Shown in pieces: positions 57,468 through 64,000 of a stretch of 64,000 bases of DNA. Source of the stretch: Dehalococcoidia bacterium (lineage in GTDB: Bacteria > Chloroflexota > Dehalococcoidia > Bin125); contig JAJEJC010000007.1 of the NCBI GenBank assembly GCA_022828105.1, positions 62,001-126,000 on the forward strand, read 5' to 3'. A program made the translations under genes and the position numbers. Under the pieces are notes generated by a model. That model was not told the origin of the DNA. It saw only the letters and a list, made by a program, of their open reading frames with translations, and made no database searches. The stretch's first letter is position 1. Every line of letters begins with the position of its first letter.

Positions 57468-57854
57468 TCAGTCGCCGAATGAGCGCGCCCAGTGATGGAC
57501 GTCGAAGTCGTCGGGCAGGAATACCATCAGGCTGAGGCGCGGTCCTTCGAGGTCCGTGGTCAGGTGACCGGGTCCGTCAACATCTTCGGCGTAACAGATT
57601 TCGCCGGGTCCGAAGCGGCGGGTCTCGCCGCTGGACACTTGCGTCTGCACGGCGCCCTGAATGACGATGATCATCGTCTTCTGGGTCGCGTTGTGCCAGT
57701 CGTACACGAGGTCCGGCGGTGAGATCCTGAACGACATGTGCTGGGGGCGCAGATTGCGGGTGAATGCGCCAATGTCCAACTCGGTCATGCCGATCTCGAT
57801 GTCCTCGAACTGAGATGTGCCGTCTTCGCCCAGGTACATCCGGGTGAGTTTCAT
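57468..57854 (-). CDS. Cupin-fold protein, copy 2
   Basis: The protein is about 128 aa from MKLTRMYLGEDGTSQF (57854), with AGGAGG six bases upstream; the 207-aa track frame is too long. It has VYDWHNATQKTMIIVIQGAVQTQVSSG and CYAEDVDGPGHLTTDLEGPR, the counterparts of the downstream copy, and ends FLPDDFDVHHWARSF. The two copies keep the same likely ligand His residues and DLEGPR after the fold. They lie 23 bases apart, so they are probably made together and may form a heteromer or act on related ligands. Confidence 0.8.
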   Translation of the reverse strand: MKLTRMYLGEDGTSQFEDIEIGMTELDIGAFTRNLRPQHMSFRISPPDLVYDWHNATQKTMIIVIQGAVQTQVSSGETRRFGPGEICYAEDVDGPGHLTTDLEGPRLSLMVFLPDDFDVHHWARSFGD

Positions 57855-57876
57855 CGCGTACCTCCTGCGCTTGATG

Positions 57877-58563
57877 CTATCGGGAGTAGTAGAGCCGCCA
57901 GTAATCGCCGAGTTCGGCGAGCGATTGGACAATGAGGTCAGGCTGCACGTCGTCCGGGATTGGTTCGTGGAAGCGTCGCACCCAGACCGTTCTCGCGCCA
58001 AGCTCGGCCGCGGGACGGATGTCGTGCGCGATTGACCCGGCGATGTGGAGTTGCTGACTCGCCCCGACGTCCCGCGACCGGTAGAGCTCACGCCAATGGT
58101 CGTGATCGGGTTTGTAGCTGCAAACGTCTTCCGCCGTGATTAGCTGGTCGAAACCAAAACCGAGCTTGCGGACGCTGACGCCCAAACTGGCGCGGGTCAC
58201 ATTGGACAGGATCGCCAACGGCGCGCCCACGGTCGCCAGGCGCTTGAGGAATCCGCCGGCGTCCTGAAAGGGCGGCCAGTCTGCGATCGAGTCTGCAAAG
58301 GCGACGGCCGAGGCATCGCTCAGGTCGACGCCGAACTCGGCCGCGGTGCGCTGTATCGATATCGCGAGCACCCGGTCGTAGGGCCGATAGTACTCATGCT
58401 CAACCTCGAGCTCGACTTCAAGGCGTCGAGCGATCAGCGACTCGACATCCACATGCGCCAGTTCAGGGATGGCGCGGACGGCGGCTCTCGCACCGGATTG
58501 CCAGTCGATCAGGGTGCCGTAACAGTCAAAGCTGACCACCGCCGCGTCGCGTGGATGGATCAT
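57877..58563 (-). CDS. HAD hydrolase, haloacid dehalogenase-like
   Basis: This 228-aa protein shows the class-I HAD signature: VVSFDCYGTLIDWQSG (nucleophile Asp), LAILSNVTRASL (Ser/Thr motif II), SYKPDHDHWREL (Lys) and HIAGSIAHDIRPAAELG (acid motif). FDCYGTLIDW is typical for haloacid dehalogenase type II, although YxxxR-type residues for halogen binding are not assured. It may act on a phosphorylated compound instead. The start overlaps the dinB stop by four bases. Confidence 0.85.
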   Translation of the reverse strand: MIHPRDAAVVSFDCYGTLIDWQSGARAAVRAIPELAHVDVESLIARRLEVELEVEHEYYRPYDRVLAISIQRTAAEFGVDLSDASAVAFADSIADWPPFQDAGGFLKRLATVGAPLAILSNVTRASLGVSVRKLGFGFDQLITAEDVCSYKPDHDHWRELYRSRDVGASQQLHIAGSIAHDIRPAAELGARTVWVRRFHEPIPDDVQPDLIVQSLAELGDYWRLYYSR

Positions 58564-59789
58564 CGAGCCTCCTCGGATGTGGACGTCGGTCCAAAGTGGA
58601 CGATATCGCCGCCGTACTTCTGGTTCAGTTCTTTGACCGCCTCATCGACGACGCGCTGACGAGCTTTGCGTGACGTCGACTCCGGCGGTGCGAGCGCGGA
58701 TCGTCCCGACTCGTCGAACAGCGAGAGTTGCGCCGCAAGGCCCTGGTGTTCGAGCCCGGCGACACCGACGCCGACCAGTCGAAACCGGCGAGAGGGGGAG
58801 AGTTGCTCTTCGAGCAGGCTCAGTGCCGTTTGCTCAATCGCGCCCGCAGCTTGCGTCGGACTGGCGAGCGTGCGTTGCCGTGTAAAGGTGGTGAAATCGG
58901 AGAGGCGCAGCTTGAGTTGGACGGTACGAGTGCGGAATCCCTGCTCGACCAGGCGCCGGGCAACGGTCGACGCCTGGTCTTTGACAATGGACCGCAATCT
59001 GGCCTCGTCGCCGAGATCTTCGGCGAAGGTGGTCTCCGAAGAGATCGACTTGGTCTGCCGATCCTGGCTGAGCGCCCGATCGTCGATGCCGCGGGCAAGC
59101 TGCCAGAAGAACTCGCCGCGCGATCCGAACCGGTCGACAAGCCAGGGCAACGGCCGTTGTGCGAGGTCGCCAATCGTCTCGATGCCGGCGTTGCGAAGGC
59201 GATCGGCGGTCTTTGGACCGACGCCCCAGAGGTCGGAGATGGGAAGCGGCGCCAGGAAGGCGGCCTCGTCTCCCGGGGCGACCACCGTGAGGCCGTCGGG
59301 CTTGTTCTGATCGGACGCGATCTTGGCCACCGACTTGCTGGTCGCGACTCCGCAAGAGACGGTCAGCTCCGTGGCCTCGCGCACCCGCTGGCGTATCCAC
59401 TGGGCGAGCTCGGCCGGTCGGCTGCCAGCCTCGACGCGGTGGCTGATGTCGATAAACGCTTCGTCGACCGAGAGCGGTTCCACGAGCGGCGAGACATCGC
59501 GGAAAATCGACATAATCTGCGCGGAGACCTCGCGATAGCGAGAGAATCGGGGCCGCACGATCTCTGCCTGCGGGCAGAGCCTCACGGCGGTGCGCATCGG
59601 CATCGCCGAACGACAGCCGAACACGCGGGACTCGTACGATGCCGCCGCCACGACGCCGCGTCCCTGTGGCGAGCCGCCGACGAGCACAGGTTTGCCGCGC
59701 AACTCAGGCCGGTCCCGCTGCTCAACGGAGGCAAAGAACGCGTCCATGTCTGCGTGAATGATGTGACGAGTGTTGGGACGGTTGGTCAC
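58560..59789 (-). CDS. dinB: DNA polymerase IV (translesion, Y family)
   Basis: This 409-aa protein copies damaged DNA without proofreading. It has IIHADMDAFFASVEQRD (first metal site), VAAASYESRVFGCRSAMP, PLSVDEAFIDIS with the catalytic acidic pair, and SCGVATSKSVAKIASDQNKPDG, then a helix-hairpin-helix and the little-finger domain (FAEDLGDEARLRSIV). A short C-terminal tail lacks a clear beta-clamp box. It precedes the HAD gene with a 4-base overlap, which suggests cotranscription. Confidence 0.93.
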   Translation of the reverse strand: MTNRPNTRHIIHADMDAFFASVEQRDRPELRGKPVLVGGSPQGRGVVAAASYESRVFGCRSAMPMRTAVRLCPQAEIVRPRFSRYREVSAQIMSIFRDVSPLVEPLSVDEAFIDISHRVEAGSRPAELAQWIRQRVREATELTVSCGVATSKSVAKIASDQNKPDGLTVVAPGDEAAFLAPLPISDLWGVGPKTADRLRNAGIETIGDLAQRPLPWLVDRFGSRGEFFWQLARGIDDRALSQDRQTKSISSETTFAEDLGDEARLRSIVKDQASTVARRLVEQGFRTRTVQLKLRLSDFTTFTRQRTLASPTQAAGAIEQTALSLLEEQLSPSRRFRLVGVGVAGLEHQGLAAQLSLFDESGRSALAPPESTSRKARQRVVDEAVKELNQKYGGDIVHFGPTSTSEEAR

Positions 59790-59833
59790 GCCACTACGCT
59801 ATCAATCGCGGAAGCCGGTACGGGGAGCCAGTG

Positions 59834-60433
59834 ATGAGTCTGTTCAGCCGCCTTCGCAACCGAATTGGGCGCGACCCCGAGTCCGACCTACGACGCAGCA
59901 GTCTGGAAACAGCCGAACGGATACTGCGCGCCGGTGGATCCGTTGCGGAGATTCAGCAAGTCGTGCGGGGACTCATCGAACATAACGACGTCGAGTCGTC
60001 CTGGTTGGCCCTGATTCGAGGTGACCTGGACTCTGCGCTGGAGGCGTCCTACCGGGCTGCCGACCGGCGTCCGTATGACGTCGATTCACGGCTCGTCCAT
60101 GGCCTGGTACGACTGGCGCGCAACGAGCTCGAACATGCCGAGCACGAGTTCGACGCAGTGATCGAGGAGTTCGGCGCGGAACGAGAGGTGTCGGACGGCA
60201 GGCGCGCGGTGATGCTCGCGCGCGGTTTCGCCCCGCTGGACGAACTGCCCGCCTCCGAGTCGGACTGGGAGTCGGCCGCGGTGCTGCTCACGACCCTGTG
60301 GCGGTTATCGGGCACATATGAGGAGCGGACCAATGCGTTGCACAGCGGACACGATACCGGCGTAGCTATCGTGAAACAGGCGTTGGATCGGGGACTGGCG
60401 CTGGACAGGGAGTCGGACGATGGGACTGTTTGA
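59834..60433 (+). CDS. TPR-like hypothetical protein
   Basis: The product is about 199 aa from MSLFSRLRNRIGRDPESD (59834; GTG at 59831 is an alternative). It contains TPR-like helices such as SSWLALIRGDLDSALEASYRAADRRPYDVDSRLVHGL and LARNELEHAEHEFDAVIEEFGAE. No catalytic motif is visible. It overlaps the next gene by 14 bases and diverges from dinB; the two small genes could form an operon of unknown role. Confidence 0.7.
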   Translation: MSLFSRLRNRIGRDPESDLRRSSLETAERILRAGGSVAEIQQVVRGLIEHNDVESSWLALIRGDLDSALEASYRAADRRPYDVDSRLVHGLVRLARNELEHAEHEFDAVIEEFGAEREVSDGRRAVMLARGFAPLDELPASESDWESAAVLLTTLWRLSGTYEERTNALHSGHDTGVAIVKQALDRGLALDRESDDGTV

Positions 60434-60746
60434 CGGTCTGCGGCGTCGATTCTCCGAACTCAACGCGGTACGCGACGCGACGCAGGCGGAAGCCGCGACG
60501 CTGGCGGATGTGGAGACGGTGCGCCGCGCCCTGTCGGCGGAGTCGGCGCGCCTGGGCAGGCGCGACCGCATTTCCGTGACGATGCTGATGGAGCATTCGG
60601 GCGAGGACCTGCGCCGCCTGGATCTGTTCCAAATCCTCGGGCACCTGGACGCGGAAGGCGAGATTCGCAACGTCGAACAGGATTCATTCGGGAATCTCAA
60701 GTTTGACCTGGTTAAGCGCCCGGAACGAGGCGGCCGCGAACCATGA
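60420..60746 (+). CDS. Hypothetical helical protein (108 aa)
   Basis: This 108-aa protein starts MGLFDGLRRRFSELNAVRD, with a helical N-terminus (TLADVETVRRALSAESARLGRRD). The second part, ISVTMLMEHSGEDLRRLDLFQILGHLDAEGEIRNVEQ, resembles a small winged-helix-like or alpha/beta fold. It has no Cys, signal peptide or membrane helix. It overlaps the TPR-like gene and is convergent with the YceI gene. Confidence 0.68.
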   Translation: MGLFDGLRRRFSELNAVRDATQAEAATLADVETVRRALSAESARLGRRDRISVTMLMEHSGEDLRRLDLFQILGHLDAEGEIRNVEQDSFGNLKFDLVKRPERGGREP

Positions 60747-60807
60747 TCGCACTATGTGGGTTATGACACGCCAGATGCGCCGCCCGCGACATAACTGACC
60801 GGCAGGG

Positions 60808-61848
60808 TCACTCAGCGCGCTCAAACACAAGCTCGAACTCCATGATCCCGATGTCTTCGATCGAGAGGACACGGAATCCGGTCGGCTTCTCGATGTCGTA
60901 ATCGGCGAGGGCAATCTCGGTCGATCCGGCGACGACCACGAGTCCGTCCACATACTGGCCCTGGAGGTCGACGGCCACGGCATTGGTGACGCCGTGCAGT
61001 TCGAGCGTGCCGGCCACGGTCACGCTGAGCGTCTGCCCGGCGACCGGCAGATCGTCGATGGCGATCGGCTCCGTCAGCGTGAAGGTGGCGAAGGGATACG
61101 TGTCTGTCTCAATGCCGCGCGTGCGCAGGGCGCTGTCGCGGAACGACTCATCGCTGCGCAGGGTGCGGAGGTCGGCGGTGATCACGACCAACGTGATCGC
61201 GGCGCCGTCGAATTCAAGAGTCGCTTCGACGTCGCCGGTCCGACCCACGGCGGTCGTGGTGCCGATGTTGGCCAGCTCCTCACCGATCCGATAGCCGACG
61301 AACGACTCACCTCGTTCCGAGATGGTCCAGGAACCGGCAAGGTCGGCAAGACTGGACGGCTGCGCACTCGACTCTTGCTGTTCCTGCTGCGCTTGCGCCT
61401 GTTGGACCTGCTGAACCTGCTGAGCCTGTTGCGGTTCAGCATCCTGTTGCACCTCGGCCCCGTAGTCGTCCTGGTACTGATCCTGATACTGGTCGACGGC
61501 CGCCTGCTCCGACGGTGCGGACGCTGCGTCCTGCTGATCCTGTTGGGGCTGGGAAGCGCCTGGGTCGGACGCGGACGATTGTTTGGCCGTCTGCTGCTGC
61601 GGCTCGTCCTGGACAAGACTTGATTGCGGTTGCGGCTGTTCCGAATCCTGTTCGGACGCTGATTGCTGCTGTTGTTCGTCCTGGCTCAACGACTCCACGG
61701 CCGACTCCAAGGCCGCCGGTGGCGGCGGACTGTCGAAGACGCCGAGCTGCCAGAGGATGATCAGGAGCGCGGCCAGCAACACGCCGGCGAGAGTGAGCGC
61801 GAGCGTGATCAACCGTCGCGGGCTGAGATTCAGCAGTTGGCCCAACAT
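60808..61848 (-). CDS. Membrane-anchored YceI family protein
   Basis: The protein is about 346 aa from MLGQLLNLSPRRLITLALTL (61848; GGAGG ten bases upstream). One membrane helix (ITLALTLAGVLLAALLIILWQL) is followed by a very Gln-rich linker of about 130 residues (VQQVQQAQAQQEQQ). A C-terminal YceI lipocalin-like domain follows: GSWTISERGESFVGYRIGEELANIG, ATLEFDGAAITLVVITADLRTL, TFTLTEPIAI, and ELHGVTNAVAVDLQGQ. YceI domains bind isoprenoid-type lipids. It should face outside the membrane. Confidence 0.87.
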   Translation of the reverse strand: MLGQLLNLSPRRLITLALTLAGVLLAALLIILWQLGVFDSPPPPAALESAVESLSQDEQQQQSASEQDSEQPQPQSSLVQDEPQQQTAKQSSASDPGASQPQQDQQDAASAPSEQAAVDQYQDQYQDDYGAEVQQDAEPQQAQQVQQVQQAQAQQEQQESSAQPSSLADLAGSWTISERGESFVGYRIGEELANIGTTTAVGRTGDVEATLEFDGAAITLVVITADLRTLRSDESFRDSALRTRGIETDTYPFATFTLTEPIAIDDLPVAGQTLSVTVAGTLELHGVTNAVAVDLQGQYVDGLVVVAGSTEIALADYDIEKPTGFRVLSIEDIGIMEFELVFERAE

Positions 61849-61873
61849 TGGTCTCGCCTCCGTTCTGTAGCGG

Positions 61874-62884
61874 TCAGTCGTCCGCGAGCAACGCATCGAC
61901 AAAGGCGGCCGCATCGAACGGCGCGATGTCGCCGAGCTGCTCGCCGGTGCCTGCGAAGCGAACGGGAATGCCGAGTTCCTCGGCGATCGCGAAGACGATG
62001 CCGCCCTTGCTGGTGCCGTCGAGCTTGGCCAGGCAAACGGCCGTGACGCCGGTGGCGTCGGAGAACTGTCGCGCCTGGCTAAGCGCATTCTGTCCGCTGG
62101 TCGCGTCGATCACCAGCAGCACTTCGTGAGGCGCGCCGGGATGACGAGACTCGACCACTCGCCGCACCTTTCCCAGTTCCGACATCAAGTTGCGCTGGGT
62201 CTGGAGCCTGCCGGCGGTGTCGATCAGAACGACGTCGGCGTCCCTGGAAACAGCCGCCTCGACAGCGTCGTATGCGACGGCGCCGGGATCCGATCCCTGC
62301 TGATGCGCGATGACGGGGACGTCGATTCGTTCACCCCAGGTCTGGAGCTGCTCGATCGCGGCGGCGCGGAAGGTGTCCGCGGCGGCCAGGATGACCGACT
62401 TGCCCTCTTCCTGGTATGCGTGCGCCAGCTTGGCGATGGAGGTGGTCTTGCCGGCGCCGTTGACGCCGACGACGAGGATCACGTGGGGGGTGCTGAGCGG
62501 CTCGGATCCATTGACCGAGTTCCAGAGCATGCCGCCGCCCGAGGGTCGCTCGAGTCCCAGGATCATCCGCTCCCGCAACAGTTCCCGGACGGCCGCTGCA
62601 TCCTTGCCCGATGACTCTGCCTGCAGGTCTTCAACCCAACGGGCCGAGGTGGCGCCGCCGACATCGCCCAGGATCAACGTTTCTTCCAGCTCGTCCCAGA
62701 AGTCGTCGTCGACTCGGGAACGTCGAAAGATGCTGCGTAGCGCGCCGAGTTGACCTCGGCGAGTGGAAGCCACGCTGCGCCGATATTCCTCGCGGACCTC
62801 GGCCGAATCCTGGGCGTCCTGCGCGGCGGCCTGTTCCGGCGGCTCGTCGCAGCTGCGGCGGAAGCGTCGGAAGAGACTGGCCAT
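61874..62884 (-). CDS. ftsY: Signal recognition particle receptor FtsY
   Basis: This 336-aa SRP GTPase brings ribosome-SRP complexes to the membrane. The NG domain is complete: [16 protein letters not shown] (P-loop), [34 protein letters not shown], and [10 protein letters not shown]. The N-terminal acidic A domain is short (about 60 residues). It starts one base from the esterase stop (TGATG). The order esterase-ftsY sits next to smc, a common neighbour of ftsY. Confidence 0.95.
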   Translation of the reverse strand: MASLFRRFRRSCDEPPEQAAAQDAQDSAEVREEYRRSVASTRRGQLGALRSIFRRSRVDDDFWDELEETLILGDVGGATSARWVEDLQAESSGKDAAAVRELLRERMILGLERPSGGGMLWNSVNGSEPLSTPHVILVVGVNGAGKTTSIAKLAHAYQEEGKSVILAAADTFRAAAIEQLQTWGERIDVPVIAHQQGSDPGAVAYDAVEAAVSRDADVVLIDTAGRLQTQRNLMSELGKVRRVVESRHPGAPHEVLLVIDATSGQNALSQARQFSDATGVTAVCLAKLDGTSKGGIVFAIAEELGIPVRFAGTGEQLGDIAPFDAAAFVDALLADD

Positions 62885-63549
62885 CAGTCGCCGGCTCCTT
62901 CGCCGAGCATTCGCTCGCTGAGCCAGGCGGAGAGATCGTGCAGACTCTGGCGTCCGATCTCGTGCTGCATCGGGTACTCGCGATAGTCAAGATTCATCCG
63001 CATGGCCTGCAGACGGTCGCGGGAGTTGCGACCGCGATCGATTTCGACGAGCGGGTCGTTGGTGCCGTGCAGAACCAGCAGCGGAAGGTCGGGCGCGTCG
63101 ATATGCACATCGTCGGCGGCCTCGTCGGAGAGCCAGGTTGAGAGCATGGCCGCGCCGCGCCAGCGGCGAGGCTCGCTCAGCGCGAGCCGATAGGCGAGCG
63201 AGCCGCCCTGCGAGAAGCCCAGCAACGCGAGCCGTTGCGTGTCGACGTGATAGCGCTCGCATGCGGCGTCGATGAACTGTGAGAGGGACGAGGCGACGCG
63301 GGCCAGTTCACCGTCGAGCGGTCGATCATTGGCGCCCCGTCGCATCCAGGTGTACATCGGCGCGTACGAGTAGGGCGCTCCCTCGAGCCGGAATTCGGCT
63401 TGCGGACAGATGACCTGAAGCTGGCCATCGGCCAGGAGCGGCGCGAGCGGGGCGAGATCCTGGCAGTGCGCGCCGTGGCCGTGCAGTGCGATTAGGGTTG
63501 GATGTGGTCCCGGGCCGGCCGGGGTCCAGACAGCGTGAATGAATTCCAT
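62884..63549 (-). CDS. Phospholipase/carboxylesterase-type alpha/beta hydrolase
   Basis: This 221-aa hydrolase has ALHGHGAHCQDLAPLAPLLA, the nucleophile elbow LLGFSQGGSLAYRLAL (Ser), VLHGTNDPLVEID (Asp) and the C-terminal MQHEIGRQSLHDL with the catalytic His. It belongs to the small carboxylesterase/YpfH-like group acting on short esters or acyl-protein thioesters. It shares one base with ftsY, so the two are translationally linked, with no obvious functional tie. Confidence 0.85.
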   Translation of the reverse strand: MEFIHAVWTPAGPGPHPTLIALHGHGAHCQDLAPLAPLLADGQLQVICPQAEFRLEGAPYSYAPMYTWMRRGANDRPLDGELARVASSLSQFIDAACERYHVDTQRLALLGFSQGGSLAYRLALSEPRRWRGAAMLSTWLSDEAADDVHIDAPDLPLLVLHGTNDPLVEIDRGRNSRDRLQAMRMNLDYREYPMQHEIGRQSLHDLSAWLSERMLGEGAGD

Positions 63550-63638
63550 GCAACTCAGACTACGACAGCGCGGCGCACCGACTGCCGGCGGACCCTCGTT
63601 GGATGTCTGTGCATCGTCAGCAACTCGTCAAGAGATCG

Positions 63639-64000
63639 TTAGGACGCGGCCGAGACCGCCTGGTCGACCCTGACCGACAACAACCGGCTGACGCCCGCCG
63701 CGCCCATGGTGACGCCATAGATGCTGTCGGCCTGCTCAATCGTGCGTCGGTTGTGGGTGATGACCACGAACTGCGTGTGCCTGGCCCGTTCCTTGAGCGC
63801 GCTGACGAAGCGCTCGACATTGGCCTCGTCCAGCGCGGCGTCAACCTCGTCGAGAATGCAGAACGGGGCAGGTCTCACCTCCAGCAACGCGAAGAGCAGG
63901 GCAATCGCAGTCAGCGCCCGCTCTCCACCGGAGAGCAGTCCCAGCGTCGAGACGCGCTTGCCCGGCGGCTGCGCGCGAATGTCCACACCGGGTTTGCTGC
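63639..64000 (-). CDS. smc: Chromosome segregation protein SMC, C-terminal end
   Basis: The gene continues beyond the right edge; only the last 120 or so residues are visible. They hold the C-terminal ATPase half-site: the signature [21 protein letters not shown], the Walker [20 protein letters not shown], and [21 protein letters not shown]. These residues pair with the N-terminal P-loop of the same protein to bind ATP in DNA loop extrusion. It ends 89 bases before the esterase start and belongs to the usual smc-ftsY neighbourhood. Confidence 0.95.
   Translation of the reverse strand, partial: SKPGVDIRAQPPGKRVSTLGLLSGGERALTAIALLFALLEVRPAPFCILDEVDAALDEANVERFVSALKERARHTQFVVITHNRRTIEQADSIYGVTMGAAGVSRLLSVRVDQAVSAAS

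Overview
The window is GC-rich, densely coding bacterial chromosome with about 66 protein genes (two cut by the window ends). I see no rRNA, tRNA, IS element, prophage or CRISPR array. The gene content suggests an aerobic heterotroph, most likely Chloroflexota (SAR202/Dehalococcoidia-like). The clues are a B12-dependent class II ribonucleotide reductase, F420 genes (cofD, cofC), DUF3105 and DUF4015 proteins, many CaiB/BaiF CoA-transferases and acyl-CoA enzymes, and a UGSC selenoprotein. The phylum is an inference; an actinobacterial relative cannot be excluded from sequence reading alone.

Layout. 1-11105: acyl-CoA and side-chain catabolism. It holds the 3' end of an acyl-CoA carboxylase carboxyltransferase, two tandem 3-hydroxyisobutyrate dehydrogenase-like genes, an AlkA-type glycosylase, a nitroreductase, a CoA-binding acyl-CoA synthetase, two DUF3105 proteins, two CaiB/BaiF CoA-transferases, and a DUF35 protein next to a thiolase-fold protein without its usual catalytic residues. 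11177-19705: a small membrane protein, an enoyl-reductase-like SDR with a TTG start, an M20 peptidase, a sirtuin behind a candidate leader-peptide/hairpin region, a LysM-M23 peptidase, two epoxide-hydrolase-like proteins and a MetE-like protein. 20018-27098: nrdJ, two zinc-ribbon RDD membrane proteins, a PHP phosphoesterase, and a coupled cluster (hypothetical, cofD, cofC).

27103-34391 is the most unusual part. An acyl-CoA dehydrogenase, a hypothetical gene lengthened by in-frame hairpin repeats, an MFS carrier and a methyltransferase lie next to two large paralogues of a family I do not recognise, one fused to a thioredoxin domain. Between the paralogues is a UGSC-family selenoprotein with an in-frame TGA (Sec) and a bacterial SECIS-like hairpin. 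The ORF track breaks this gene into two pieces. A family of GC-rich hairpin repeats is spread over this region and behind nrdJ.

34890-44443: an operon-like minus-strand run (aceE, E2, lpd, DHPS-like, fmdB-like, thioredoxin-TPR) divergent from lipB-lipA, so the pyruvate dehydrogenase complex and the enzymes that lipoylate it sit side by side. 44460-64000: cell-envelope and housekeeping genes. These include LysM, RlpA-like and YceI proteins, a serine-palmitoyltransferase-like enzyme with an epimerase, a DUF4015 glycoside hydrolase, malic enzyme, a ferritin-like diiron protein, a NUDIX hydrolase, twin cupins, dinB, ftsY and the C-terminal end of smc.
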